Assembly (NCBI RefSeq): GCF_016624945.1
Contig: NZ_JACVUI010000005.1
Location: 124,001 to 188,000 of the forward strand
Reading direction: 5' to 3'
Source of the DNA: Acinetobacter sp. S54
GTDB taxonomy: Bacteria; Pseudomonadota; Gammaproteobacteria; Pseudomonadales; Moraxellaceae
Length of the DNA: 64,000 bases
In this document: piece by piece, positions 50,899 through 61,005 of the stretch
Layout of the letters: each line of letters begins with the position of its first letter
Numbering within the stretch: the first letter of the stretch is position 1
Made by a program: the position numbers and the translations under genes
Notes under the pieces: generated by a model
The model's database searches: none
What the model was told of the DNA's origin: nothing
What the model saw: only the letters and a program-made list of their open reading frames with translations

Positions 50899-52224
50899 AT
50901 GTTCCAGCATTATTCTTTAAAGCGACGCCTAATTTGGTACACGTCTATTTTTAGTATTTTGCTGGGCTGTGTTCTTATTTTTTCAGCGTATAAAATTGCT
51001 TTGCAGGAAAGTAATCAGATTCTTGATGCGCAAATGCAATATCTGGCTAAACGTGCCGCAACTCAGCCCTACGCAGCTGTAGTGAGTCACTTTGAAAACG
51101 ATCGCGTCTATCGTGAAGAAGACTTGTTCGTTGATATCTGGGCTTACAAAGATCAGAGCCATTTAAGTCATGCGGACCGTTTGCTGGTTCCTCCTGTCAA
51201 ATATGCGGGATTTTATACACAGCAGACCGAACATGGAATCTGGCGTACTTATGTCATGCCAACCAAAGATTTCCAGATTCAAATTAGCCAACAACAAAAA
51301 GTCAGACAGGTGATGGCATTGGAGCTGGCAGGTAGTATGTTTCTACCTTATGTCATTATTTTGCCTTTTGCTTTGATTGGTTTGGCAGGAATTATTCGGC
51401 GTAGTTTGAAACCACTCGATGACTTTAAATCTGAGTTGATTCAACGTGATTCTAATGATCTGGCTCCTATTCATGAAAAAGATTACCCGGAAGAACTTTC
51501 TCCAACCATTCATGAAATGAACCGCTTATTTGAACGAATTTCAACTGCACAGCAAGAGCAAAAACAATTTGTTGCCGATGCTGCTCACGAACTGCGGACT
51601 CCGATTACAGCTTTAAATTTGCAGACCAAGATTCTATTAAGCCAATTTCCAGACCATGCAGCATTACAAAACTTAAGCAAAGGCTTAGCACGTATTCAGC
51701 ATTTAGTCAGCCAACTTTTGGCTTTGGCGAAGCAAGATGCCTCTATGAATAGTCTTGAACGTTTTAGTACATTTCAACTGAATAATGTCGCCTTGAACTG
51801 TGTAGAGCAGTTGATGAATTTAGCCATGGAAAAAGAAATTGATTTGGGCTTTGAGCGCAATGAAAATATTGAAATGGTAAGTATCGAACCTACCGTTCAT
51901 TCCATCATTTTTAATCTGATTGATAATGCGATCAAGTACACTCCCGTTGATGGCGTAATTAATATTTCTGTATATGAAGATGAAAATAGCTTCGCGTGCG
52001 TGCAAATAGAAGACAGTGGAGCAGGGATTGATCCCCAATACTACGATCAGGTATTAAAACGCTTTTACCGTGTTCATCATCATCTAGAAGTCGGCAGTGG
52101 TTTAGGGCTATCCATTGTGGATAAAGCAACGCAACGTTTGGGCGGAGAGTTAATCCTTTCACAAAGTCCAGAATTGAGAGGGCTTTGTGTATTGGTACGT
52201 TTACCGAAGATATTGAAGAGCTAA
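50899..52224 (+). CDS. pmrB: Sensor histidine kinase PmrB
   Basis: The 441-residue kinase begins MFQHYSLKRRLIWYTSIFS with two membrane helices (about residues 15-32 and 145-170), enclosing a periplasmic sensor. The HAMP-like linker is followed by the H-box DAAHELRTPITAL with H230, then the N-box (IFNLIDNAIKYTP), GAGIDPQYYDQV and GSGLGLSIVDKA. It should autophosphorylate H230 and pass phosphate to PmrA. AAGGGA lies about 12 nt before the ATG. Confidence 0.85.
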   Translation: MFQHYSLKRRLIWYTSIFSILLGCVLIFSAYKIALQESNQILDAQMQYLAKRAATQPYAAVVSHFENDRVYREEDLFVDIWAYKDQSHLSHADRLLVPPVKYAGFYTQQTEHGIWRTYVMPTKDFQIQISQQQKVRQVMALELAGSMFLPYVIILPFALIGLAGIIRRSLKPLDDFKSELIQRDSNDLAPIHEKDYPEELSPTIHEMNRLFERISTAQQEQKQFVADAAHELRTPITALNLQTKILLSQFPDHAALQNLSKGLARIQHLVSQLLALAKQDASMNSLERFSTFQLNNVALNCVEQLMNLAMEKEIDLGFERNENIEMVSIEPTVHSIIFNLIDNAIKYTPVDGVINISVYEDENSFACVQIEDSGAGIDPQYYDQVLKRFYRVHHHLEVGSGLGLSIVDKATQRLGGELILSQSPELRGLCVLVRLPKILKS

Positions 52225-52254
52225 CTGGTTTTGAAATAATCTGGCCAGTTTCAG

Positions 52255-53058
52255 TCAGATCATTGGAAGAGGTTCCTGTTGTTCAAGTTTCCTTAAAAAC
52301 AGCATACATTTTTGGATTCGTTTTCCATCGTTGCCCAATTTTTCTGGTTTAAAATGTAATATCCATTGTAACTTATGCCCAATTTTGCAGATCTCGCGAA
52401 AAACTTTGAGATTTTTACTCAATGCATCATAAAAAATACTGCTGGCTTGGTCGAGCTCATCTAATCTAAAACGATAAGAAGATGAAAAAATAAAACATAA
52501 CCAATCGCGTATTTGACAGTCTTTTAAATCTAGGATTTCTCCGGGATCTGTTTCAAAATCAATAAAAGTGAAATGATGGTTTGCATCTACTAAAATATTT
52601 CGAACAAAAGCTTCACTTAAATAGCTTCCCTTGTTATGAAGACCTTGAATTTCAGCTATGGCATCAGAATAAAGCTTTAATCGCTGTTCAGTATAGGATG
52701 CTTGTGCAAGAGCATGATCAAGTTGCATGACATGTTGACCATTATTCGCTGCGTCCTGCAGTAAAATTCCGTCGTCAGATAAAGCAAGGACTTTGGGTGT
52801 GTTCACTCCTAATTTTGCAAGAGAAGTAATCCGTTGATATTCGCATTGAATCGCTTTCTTACCGCCATAATTAGGGACAGGTGTCAGCGCTTCGACATGA
52901 AGAAAGCGTGCGAGCCATCTAAGCGGCGTATAAATCCAGATCGAATGCCGCAGGGATGCTTTTTTTAGCCAGACTTTGCCATGCTCTAATTCATAAGCCT
53001 GAATAGATTCATTCTGTTGATCGAGGGATATATGAAGAAAATCCGCAAAGTTAGCCAT
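52255..53058 (-). CDS. Kinase-like protein (LPS-kinase/BUD32-type fold)
   Basis: The 267-residue protein shows a protein-kinase-like catalytic loop HNKGSYLSEAFVRNILVD and a metal-binding DFETDPG segment (TFIDFETDPGEILDL), in the order seen in lipopolysaccharide core kinases and BUD32-like kinases. N-terminal Lys/Glu positions are VWLKKASLRHS and GGKKAIQCEYQR. The substrate is not known. A role in envelope modification is possible but speculative. It follows pmrB convergently, without a clear terminator. Confidence 0.65.
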   Translation of the reverse strand: MANFADFLHISLDQQNESIQAYELEHGKVWLKKASLRHSIWIYTPLRWLARFLHVEALTPVPNYGGKKAIQCEYQRITSLAKLGVNTPKVLALSDDGILLQDAANNGQHVMQLDHALAQASYTEQRLKLYSDAIAEIQGLHNKGSYLSEAFVRNILVDANHHFTFIDFETDPGEILDLKDCQIRDWLCFIFSSSYRFRLDELDQASSIFYDALSKNLKVFREICKIGHKLQWILHFKPEKLGNDGKRIQKCMLFLRKLEQQEPLPMI

Positions 53059-53210
53059 AAATTTTAACCCCGCATTTTATTATGTGTATTTTAATTCGAT
53101 TTTTAGAGCATGTCACTTTTTAGAAATATAGTTTAAACATAATAGAAAGTTCAGTCAAAAAACGGCTCTACAGAACCGTTTCACGCACCATTTAACCCGA
53201 TTTGAATGAT

Positions 53211-54398
53211 TTAAAACATTCCTTCTTCTGAGTTGGCAGAAATTTTGTGAATAGAAAGATCTGCACCCTGAAATTCTTCTTCCTGTGATAATCGAATGCC
53301 CATGGTCACTTTTAAAAGACCATACACAATGAAACCACCCATTAAAGCAATACTCACTGCCAGTAAGCTTCCAATCAACTGGGATATAAAAGAAACATGA
53401 CCTAAGCCACCCAACCACTGTTGTCCAAATATTCCAACAGCAAGACCGCCAAATACGCCACATACTCCATGCAAAGGCCAAACGCCTAGGACATCATCCA
53501 CTTTCAGTTTATTTTGAGTATAAGTAAAGAGCTTAACGAAAATTACTCCCGCAATCGCCCCAATAATTAATGCACCAAAAGGGTGTACAACATCAGAACC
53601 AGCACAAATAGCAACTAAACCTGCCAAGGGACCATTGTGTAGGAAGCCTGGGTCATTTTTGCCCACCAGATTTGCACTTAATGTACCGCCTACCATTGCC
53701 ATAAGTGAATTAATGGCTACAAGACCAGAAATCGCATCGACGCGCTGTGCGCTCATGACATTAAAGCCAAACCAACCCACAATCAAAATCCACGAACCTA
53801 AAGCCAGAAAAGGAATCGAAGAGGGTGGATGGGCGCTAACACGTCCGTCGTTTTTATAGCGACCATGACGTGCACCTAATAAAATTACGGCTGCAAGAGC
53901 AATCCATCCCCCCATCGCATGCACGACAACAGAACCTGCAAAATCATGGAAGGGTGCACCAAAATGTGTCTCTAACCAATTTTGTAGACCAAAATTACCA
54001 TTCCATGCGATGCCTTCAAATAATGGATAAACTAGAGCAACCAATAGAAAAGTAGCAATCGCTTGCGGTCTCATTTTGGCACGTTCTGCGATACCACCTG
54101 AAATAATGGCAGGAATTGCTGCGGCGAAGGTCAGCAAGAAAAAGCAACGCATCAAGTTGTAGCCATGTTCTGCCGAAAGTGTTGTTCCCATATGGAAAAA
54201 ATGCAGACCATAGGCGATATAATAACCCACAAAAAAGTAAGCAATTGCCGAGATTGAAAAATCAGTGAGGATTTTACTTAGTGCATTGACCTGATTTTTA
54301 TGACGAACTGTCCCTAGTTCTAAAAAAGCAAAGCCAGCATGCATGGCTAATACTAATACAGCGCCTAACAACAAGAAAAAAAGATCTACATTTTGCAT
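53211..54398 (-). CDS. amt: Ammonium transporter (Amt family)
   Basis: The ~395-residue protein is an 11-span Amt/Mep channel. Landmarks are the N-terminal NVDLFFLLLGAVLVLAMHAG, the signature DFAGSVVVHAMGGWIALAA (family-defining Asp and the central His) and GCAHPFG-like DVVHPFGALIIGAIAG. I take ATG 54398 as start, as TTGAG precedes it. ATG 54428 adds ten residues and has no ribosome binding site. No glnK gene accompanies it. Confidence 0.85.
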   Translation of the reverse strand: MQNVDLFFLLLGAVLVLAMHAGFAFLELGTVRHKNQVNALSKILTDFSISAIAYFFVGYYIAYGLHFFHMGTTLSAEHGYNLMRCFFLLTFAAAIPAIISGGIAERAKMRPQAIATFLLVALVYPLFEGIAWNGNFGLQNWLETHFGAPFHDFAGSVVVHAMGGWIALAAVILLGARHGRYKNDGRVSAHPPSSIPFLALGSWILIVGWFGFNVMSAQRVDAISGLVAINSLMAMVGGTLSANLVGKNDPGFLHNGPLAGLVAICAGSDVVHPFGALIIGAIAGVIFVKLFTYTQNKLKVDDVLGVWPLHGVCGVFGGLAVGIFGQQWLGGLGHVSFISQLIGSLLAVSIALMGGFIVYGLLKVTMGIRLSQEEEFQGADLSIHKISANSEEGMF

Positions 54399-54617
54399 AG
54401 TTTGCTCAAAATAGGTGCTTAAAACCATTTTTATGACACAATTTTTAGCCGTGTTGCACCAAAATGGTTTAGTAAATCTAAAAAATAGGAATCAAAGTAG
54501 TTGTACTTTGATGATAAAAATCATTAAGCAAAAAATGCACCAGTTTAGAGGTTATTTGTCATTTTTTTGATAATCGTGGTGCATATGGGGCAAATATGGT
54601 GCTTTTATTGATACAGA

Positions 54618-55106
54618 TTAATTAAGTTTACAGCGTTTACCTTCATATTCGTATCGATTGATTTCGTAGTGTTTACCATTCCAGCGATAGACTGCAAAAC
54701 AAAAGCCTGGTCCACCATTAGAAATATCAGGCATGTTATTTTGGCCTGTTATTTTTAAAAATTCGGCCACACCAGAATTATTAAACAGCTGTTTCCATTG
54801 ACCGTGCTTATTTTTTGACAATAAATAGTAACCTGTTCCTGTATTGCCATAGCACATACTACTTGAGTCTGTAATTAGCGCTTCGGGTAAACCATCCTGA
54901 TTTAAATCTTGATAATTTTCGATAGTTCCCTCTCCACAGGAACCCACCCATTGTTTACCTTGTTGATGAAAGCCAGCAGCCTTAAAAATTGCGGCAGTTT
55001 CTTTAGCCGAAGGCTGAGTTGCAGCGGCCTGCACAGATGAAATGCATAATAAGGGGCAAGTAATAAAAAGAGCATTTTGAAAAATTTGAAAAATAGACCG
55101 TTTCAT
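54618..55106 (-). CDS. Secreted protein with EF-hand-like motif, unknown
   Basis: The 162-residue protein has a signal peptide (about 1-28, ending SSVQAAAT) and a DLNQDGLPEALI segment, which looks like an EF-hand or FG-GAP calcium loop. There are five or so Cys in the mature part (SCGEG, SSMCYG, GFCFA, KRCKLN), suggesting disulfides in the periplasm. I do not recognise a specific family. Confidence 0.7.
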   Translation of the reverse strand: MKRSIFQIFQNALFITCPLLCISSVQAAATQPSAKETAAIFKAAGFHQQGKQWVGSCGEGTIENYQDLNQDGLPEALITDSSSMCYGNTGTGYYLLSKNKHGQWKQLFNNSGVAEFLKITGQNNMPDISNGGPGFCFAVYRWNGKHYEINRYEYEGKRCKLN

Positions 55107-55228
55107 ACTGAATATCTTATCTTTATTTATTTACTTCATTTTAAACCTAAATTTAAGACATCATCTAGTTTTCATCCTAGAATGGAGTGAGTTGAAAAAA
55201 GAATGATAGATCAAAAAAGTGATTATTT

Positions 55229-56134
55229 ATGTCGCATATTCTGCTTGCATTGTTTCCCTTAATTGCTTTAATTGCGACGGGTTACTTATTTAAAAAACAC
55301 CACTTTTTAAGTGAAGGATTTTGGAATGGCGCTGAGAAATTAAATTATTACCTTTTATTTCCAGCTTTACTCTTTCACACCTTGGCTACAGCAAACATCG
55401 ACTCGCATAGTCTAAAAACAGTAATTGCCGCTATGTTTATGGTGCTTTTCATCATCACATGTGCGCTTTATATCTTACGTTTTGTAAAGAGGATACCGCC
55501 TGCACGGTTTGGTGTGCATGTGCAAAGTATTGTTCGATTTAATACTTATATTGGATTGGCTTTAGTTGCGGCACTTTATCAAAAAGAAGGCATGGCGATT
55601 CTGGCTATTTTACTGGCAGTCTGTGTGCCTGTCGTCAATATCATTTCTGTGCTTGCCTTGACGCCTTCAGAACATATGTCGGTTAAGCCTGTTATGGTTG
55701 CTCTGATTAAAAATCCTTTAATTCTATCCTGCATTTTGGGTGGTTTGGTCAATGCATTGCATGTTCCTGTTTGGGAAGGTTTAATGAATTTACTTAAGCT
55801 ATTTTCAGCATCGAGTTTACCATTAGGATTGCTCTGTGTTGGAGCTGCCTTGCAGTTTAAGGAGATGAAAAAGGATGTTCCTGTTTTAATTTTGGATACT
55901 TTTGCTCGATTACTATTGATGCCGGCATTGGCTTATTTTGTTTGTTTGCATTTGGAGCTTTCAAAGTTAGAAAGTCAGATTACTGTAATCTTTTTTGCGT
56001 TACCCACAGCCTCTGCTGCATATATTCTGACGAAGGTGTTAAAAGGTGACAGTCAGCTTATGGCCGCGGTGATAAGTTTTCAGACTTTATGCGCTGCGGT
56101 GACTTTACCGTTAGTTATTTGGTGGGCGGGGTGA
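55229..56134 (+). CDS. AEC-family transporter (auxin efflux carrier type)
   Basis: The 301-residue protein has about ten hydrophobic spans arranged as in the AEC (auxin efflux/malonate-type) family: LLALFPLIALIATGYLFKK, SIVRFNTYIGLALVAALYQ, LIKNPLILSCILGGLVNAL, and SSLPLGLLCVGAALQF. It is an inner-membrane carrier of organic acid-like compounds; the substrate is unknown. It converges on valS. Confidence 0.82.
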   Translation: MSHILLALFPLIALIATGYLFKKHHFLSEGFWNGAEKLNYYLLFPALLFHTLATANIDSHSLKTVIAAMFMVLFIITCALYILRFVKRIPPARFGVHVQSIVRFNTYIGLALVAALYQKEGMAILAILLAVCVPVVNIISVLALTPSEHMSVKPVMVALIKNPLILSCILGGLVNALHVPVWEGLMNLLKLFSASSLPLGLLCVGAALQFKEMKKDVPVLILDTFARLLLMPALAYFVCLHLELSKLESQITVIFFALPTASAAYILTKVLKGDSQLMAAVISFQTLCAAVTLPLVIWWAG

Positions 56135-56232
56135 TTTTATTTAATTATTCAAACCACTTATTGAGTCTAATATTTTTAATATTTCGAGTAATGAGCGTTA
56201 AATCTTAGAGTATGGCAATTGTGACCATATGA

Positions 56233-56268
56233 CAGTATAAAGGGCTGAATATTCAGCCCTTTATACTG
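56233..56268. terminator. Perfect 36-nt palindrome, bidirectional terminator
   Basis: A perfect palindrome with 18-bp arms starting CAGTATAAAGGGCTGAAT lies between the [17 protein letters not shown] and valS genes. It includes AAAGGGCTGAAT / ATTCAGCCCTTT with A and T tracts, so it can terminate from both sides. Confidence 0.8.
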
Positions 56269-56285
56269 CAGGTTAAATTTAAAGA

Positions 56286-59189
56286 TTAAAGCGCAGCGAT
56301 CTGCTCCATACTCGCTTTAATTTTAACTAACTGATCAGCACATTCAGCTAACTTCGCTTTTTCGCCTTCGACCACAGCTGCAGGTGCTTTTGCCACAAAA
56401 CCTTCATTACCCAATTTATTGGCAATTTGATCATGCTGCTTTTGGACTTTATCCAAGTCTTTTTGCAAGCGTCCAAGCTCTGCTTTCGGGTCAATCAAAC
56501 CTTTCATAGGTACAAATACAGATGCATGGCCAATGACGCTAGAAGAGGAAAGTGGTGGTTCTTGATCTTTAGTCAAGAACTCAATACTTTCAACCTTTGC
56601 CAAGGCTTTAAATAAGGACTCAATACGCTCGATTTGAGTACGTTCTGCATCTGAAATATTTTGTAGTAAGACAGGCAACAGACGTGCATTACCCAAGCCC
56701 ATTTCACCACGAATATTACGAACAGCACCAATCAAACCTTGCAACCATTGCATATCGGCTTCAGCTTGTTCATTGATCTTGGCTGCTTCAGGCACAGGGT
56801 ATTGTGCCGTCATAATCGTATCACCACCTTTACCAATCATTGGTGCAAGTGTTTGCCAGATTTCTTCAGTCAAATATGGCATTAATGGATGTGCCAGACG
56901 TAAAGATGCTTCCATTACTGCCAGAAGGACACGGCGAACTTCTGCTTTACGTTCGGTAGATACATCAGCATCATTGAGAACGGGTTTAGTGAGTTCAACA
57001 TACCAGTCGCAGTATTCATTCCAGATAAAGTCATAAATGGTTTGGGCGGCAAGATCTAAACGATATGTTGCAAATGCTTGATGAACTGCTTGCTCAGCTT
57101 TTTGCAAACGACTCATAATCCACTGTTCAGGTAGTTCCCAAAGCTCTGGACGAGCTTCTTGAGCCACGGTTTGGCCTTCAACATTCATAAGAACGAAACG
57201 CGTTGCATTCCAGATCTTATTGCAGAAGTTACGGTAGCCTTCAACACGTTTCAAATCGAACTTAATGTCACGACCCGTATTGGCAAGCGCACAGAAAGTA
57301 AAGCGTACTGCATCTGTACCGTAGGCATTAATTCCTTCAGGAAATTCCTTGCGAGTAGATTTTTCAATCTTTTCAGCTTGTTTGGGATTCATCAAGCCAA
57401 AAGTACGTTTAGCAACTAGACTTTCCAGGTCAATCCCATCAATCAAGTCTAAAGGATCAAGTACATTGCCTTTAGATTTTGACATTTTCTGGCCTTCACC
57501 GTCACGTACTAATCCATGAACATAGACGGTTTTGAAAGGAACTTGCGCAGTACCATCTTCATTCTTCATAAAGTGCATGGTCAGCATAATCATACGTGCG
57601 ACCCAGAAGAAGATAATATCAAAACCAGTCACAAGAACATCAGTCGGGTGGAAGGTGTTTAAAAAATAATTTTCTTTATCCTTGGCTGTATCACCAGTCC
57701 AACCCAAGGTTGAGAATGTCCAAAGACCCGATGAAAACCAGGTGTCCAGAACATCTTCGTCCTGTTGTAAGGTCACATCGTCAGAAATATTATTTTTTGC
57801 ACGTATTTCTTCTTCATTACGTCCCACGTAAATGTTGCCATCTAGATCGTACCATGCAGGAATACGATGGCCCCACCAAAGCTGACGTGAAATACACCAG
57901 TCCTGAATATTGTTCATCCAAGCCATATACATATTGGTATATTGTTCGGGAACAAATTTAATGCGACCGTCCTGAACAGCTTCAATTGCAGGTTTGGCAA
58001 GAGGGGCAATTTTTACATACCATTGATCTGTCAATAATGGTTCAACGATTACACCTGAACGGTCACCACGAGGTGCTTTCAAATCATAGGGTTGAATTTG
58101 CTCTAACCAGCCTTCGGTTTCTGCTTGTGCCACCAATTTTTTACGGGCAGCAAAACGCTCTAAACCAATATAGTCAGTCGGTGCAGCAATGGTTGCTGAA
58201 ATCTGTTCACCAGCTTTGGCAATAAATTCAAAATCAGCCAAAATTTCAGCATTTTTATTGAAGATATTGATAATTGGCAGATCATGACGTTTGCCTAAGT
58301 CATAGTCATTAAAGTCATGTGCAGGTGTAATTTTAACACAGCCAGTACCAAAGTCCTTTTCGACATATTCGTCAGCTACAATTGGAACTAAACGGCCCGT
58401 AATTGGTAATACAATATTTTGACCGATGAGATGTTGATAGCGTTCATCTTCAGGATGTACCGCAACTGCACTATCGCCTAACAATGTTTCAGGGCGCGTA
58501 GTCGCTACGACTAGATAGTCATTACCCTCTTGAGTTTTTAACGATTTATCTTCAAAGAAATATTTGAAATGCCACAAAGAACCTTTTTCTTCAACTGATT
58601 CAACTTCCAGATCAGAGAGGGCCGTTTGTAATTTTGGATCCCAGTTCACCAAACGTTTACCACGATAAATTAAGCCTTGTTCATGAAGTTGAACAAAGAC
58701 TTCCTTCACTGCATTGGATAAACCTTCATCCATGGTAAAACGTTCACGTGACCAGTCTACCGATGAACCCAAACGACGAATTTGTTTAGTAATGGTGCCA
58801 CCAGATTGTTCTTTCCATTCCCAAACTTTTTCAATAAATTGCTCGCGGCCTAAGTCATGGCGACTCACATCCTGTGCAGCCAATTGACGTTCAACCACCA
58901 TTTGTGTAGCGATACCCGCATGATCTGTTCCAGGTTGCCACAAGGTATTTTTACCCATCATACGGTTGTAGCGGGTGAGGGCATCCATAATGGTATTATT
59001 AAAACCATGCCCCATATGCAAGCTACCTGTCACATTTGGAGGTGGAATCATGATACAGAATGATTCCCCCTGACCAGATGGCTTAAAGTAACCTTGCTGT
59101 TCCCAAGTTTGATACCATTTTTTTTCGATCTCAGTTGGATCGTAAGTGGTCGCAATGTTTTGAGCAGATTGAGCGTTTGCGTCAGACAT
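56286..59189 (-). CDS. valS: Valyl-tRNA synthetase
   Basis: The 967-residue class I synthetase charges tRNA-Val. The HIGH-type motif is [17 protein letters not shown] and the KMSKS motif is [17 protein letters not shown]. Editing domain and anticodon-binding regions follow. The C-terminal coiled coil ([22 protein letters not shown]) is typical of ValS. ATG 59189 reads [24 protein letters not shown]. Length agrees with E. coli ValS (951). Confidence 0.97.
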   Translation of the reverse strand: MSDANAQSAQNIATTYDPTEIEKKWYQTWEQQGYFKPSGQGESFCIMIPPPNVTGSLHMGHGFNNTIMDALTRYNRMMGKNTLWQPGTDHAGIATQMVVERQLAAQDVSRHDLGREQFIEKVWEWKEQSGGTITKQIRRLGSSVDWSRERFTMDEGLSNAVKEVFVQLHEQGLIYRGKRLVNWDPKLQTALSDLEVESVEEKGSLWHFKYFFEDKSLKTQEGNDYLVVATTRPETLLGDSAVAVHPEDERYQHLIGQNIVLPITGRLVPIVADEYVEKDFGTGCVKITPAHDFNDYDLGKRHDLPIINIFNKNAEILADFEFIAKAGEQISATIAAPTDYIGLERFAARKKLVAQAETEGWLEQIQPYDLKAPRGDRSGVIVEPLLTDQWYVKIAPLAKPAIEAVQDGRIKFVPEQYTNMYMAWMNNIQDWCISRQLWWGHRIPAWYDLDGNIYVGRNEEEIRAKNNISDDVTLQQDEDVLDTWFSSGLWTFSTLGWTGDTAKDKENYFLNTFHPTDVLVTGFDIIFFWVARMIMLTMHFMKNEDGTAQVPFKTVYVHGLVRDGEGQKMSKSKGNVLDPLDLIDGIDLESLVAKRTFGLMNPKQAEKIEKSTRKEFPEGINAYGTDAVRFTFCALANTGRDIKFDLKRVEGYRNFCNKIWNATRFVLMNVEGQTVAQEARPELWELPEQWIMSRLQKAEQAVHQAFATYRLDLAAQTIYDFIWNEYCDWYVELTKPVLNDADVSTERKAEVRRVLLAVMEASLRLAHPLMPYLTEEIWQTLAPMIGKGGDTIMTAQYPVPEAAKINEQAEADMQWLQGLIGAVRNIRGEMGLGNARLLPVLLQNISDAERTQIERIESLFKALAKVESIEFLTKDQEPPLSSSSVIGHASVFVPMKGLIDPKAELGRLQKDLDKVQKQHDQIANKLGNEGFVAKAPAAVVEGEKAKLAECADQLVKIKASMEQIAAL

Positions 59190-59436
59190 AATTTAAAAGT
59201 CAAAAGAGAATAAAAAATTGTATCTATTGTAGCAAAAAAACAATGAAAATGGCGCGTTGCGATCAGATTGGCTTAGCGAAGAAAATTGTTATTTATTTTG
59301 ATTGTAAAGTGGTCTGCTGAGTCAGTAAAAAAGTTTATGTTTTGACCGAAAGTTGTTAAATTTATATCAGATAGTCATTTAACTACTCTACAAAAATAAG
59401 CTATAGAAGACGAGTTAGGAATTTAAGGATGATGCA

Positions 59437-60117
59437 ATGGGATATGCAGTCTTTTTAAAAATTAATGAAGCGACACATGGTCGTTTTGAAAACATTAGGA
59501 CACAGTTGAATTTGGGTGCAGAACAAAGTCAGTCTAAGGCATTGGGGAGCGTTTTATCTGAGATTGCCTGTGAAATTATTGAACAGGTTTTTGCTGAATT
59601 ATTGCATCAACAAAAACAAAAAAATGATGCACATGCACAGAAACATGCAGCAGAATCGGAAAAAGTGATTCAGCAAATTTTAGACACCATGCGTAAATAT
59701 ATGCCATGGTCTGTTTCTTTTTTTAGTAACGAACGTTTGACCCCTTTAGTGAATTACTTTTCAGACTTATTAAATGAACATAATCGACAGATTTATGTAC
59801 GCTATGAACTAGATCCTATTTTAGTTCAAGAAGCTTTTGCACATATTGAAAAAGTGCGTGCAGGGCAAATGAGCTATGTTCCTAAGGCATTTCATGTACT
59901 CACGCAAATTGTAGATGAAGGCGTAACCAGCCTCATTCGCAAGCCTAAAAAACTCCTCAAGTTTAATATGGTCGTCGATAAAACCTTAAATGGGGTAATT
60001 AATATGACGACACATTTGGGATATAAACGGCTTGAGAAACTGGGTGAAAAAATTGATTCTGCGACAGCAAATGAATATATTGAACACTTTCTAATTTTTA
60101 TGCAAAAAGAAGCGTGA
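59437..60117 (+). CDS. Uncharacterised protein (Acinetobacter-type)
   Basis: The 226-residue protein has no membrane segment and is mostly helical and charged. Distinct parts: a start MGYAVFLKINEATHGRFENI, a coiled-coil segment (AELLHQQKQKNDAHAQKHAAE), and later HVLTQIVDEGVTSLIRKPKKL. I do not recognise the family. The SDR gene follows 25 nt later, so they are probably co-transcribed. Confidence 0.75.
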   Translation: MGYAVFLKINEATHGRFENIRTQLNLGAEQSQSKALGSVLSEIACEIIEQVFAELLHQQKQKNDAHAQKHAAESEKVIQQILDTMRKYMPWSVSFFSNERLTPLVNYFSDLLNEHNRQIYVRYELDPILVQEAFAHIEKVRAGQMSYVPKAFHVLTQIVDEGVTSLIRKPKKLLKFNMVVDKTLNGVINMTTHLGYKRLEKLGEKIDSATANEYIEHFLIFMQKEA

Positions 60118-60142
60118 TCGAATCATTGATAAGGGAATAAAT

Positions 60143-60949
60143 ATGGCGAAGCTAACAACACTTGAAAATAAAATCGTCTGGATTACTGGGGCATCATCGG
60201 GTTTAGGTAAGGCTTTGGCAAGAGAATGTGCATTACAGGGTGCACAAGTGGTTTTGACGGCACGTCGATACGATGAACTGGAAAATGTGAGAATTGGTTT
60301 ATTTAAACCTGAACGACATATTTCAATTGCTGCTGATATTACTGATGAATCTCAAATCCGGCATGCTTATGTACAAGTACTCGAAGAAAAAGGAAAAATT
60401 GACTGGTTGATTAACAATGCAGGATTAAGTCAGCGCGCATTAATTCAGGATACAACCATGCAAACTGAACGCGCGATTATGGAAATTGATTATTTTTCAC
60501 AGGTCTATCTTACCAAAATTGTGCTTCCAACATTTATTCAGCAAAAATCTGGTCGTATTGCTTTTGTTTCGAGTGTTGCAGGACTATTAGGTACTCAGTA
60601 TCGTGCAAGTTATTCAGCGGCCAAAGCAGCCATTCATATGTGGGCAAACAGCCTACGTGCTGAAATTGCCCAATTTGGTGTGGGCGTTTCGGTTATTTTT
60701 CCAGGCTTTGTGAAAACCAATGTTTCCTTTAATGCCCTGAACGGTGAAGGTAAGCCACAGGGGCATCAGGATGACGCGATTGAAAATGGTTTGGAAGCAG
60801 ATGTGTTTGCTCAGGAAGTCGTAAAGGCACTGATGCAAGAAGAAGAATATATTGTAGTTGGGGGAGCAAAAGAGAAATTAGGAGTGTTGGTTTCTCGATT
60901 AGCACCAAGCTTGCTTTATAAAATGATTCGTAAGATGAAAGTTAAATAA
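60143..60949 (+). CDS. Short-chain dehydrogenase/reductase
   Basis: The 268-residue SDR shows the Rossmann TGASSGLGKALAREC motif near residue 15, LINNAGLSQRALIQD (NNAG), and the catalytic Ser and Tyr/Lys in SSVAGLLGTQYRASYSAAKAA (YSAAK near 158). It is an NAD(P)H-dependent oxidoreductase of the DHRS7-like group by length and pattern. Substrate unknown. It ends in a hairpin terminator shared with adeK. Confidence 0.85.
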   Translation: MAKLTTLENKIVWITGASSGLGKALARECALQGAQVVLTARRYDELENVRIGLFKPERHISIAADITDESQIRHAYVQVLEEKGKIDWLINNAGLSQRALIQDTTMQTERAIMEIDYFSQVYLTKIVLPTFIQQKSGRIAFVSSVAGLLGTQYRASYSAAKAAIHMWANSLRAEIAQFGVGVSVIFPGFVKTNVSFNALNGEGKPQGHQDDAIENGLEADVFAQEVVKALMQEEEYIVVGGAKEKLGVLVSRLAPSLLYKMIRKMKVK

Positions 60950-60968
60950 ACGTATAATTGTTCATCAT

Positions 60969-60994
60969 AAAAAGTCCACCGAAGTGGACTTTTT
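60969..60994. terminator. Bidirectional terminator between SDR gene and adeK
   Basis: AAAAAGTCCAC / GTGGACTTTTT stem (11 bp) with loop CGAA between convergent genes. Confidence 0.88.
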
Positions 60995-61005
60995 AATTTT
61001 AGAGA

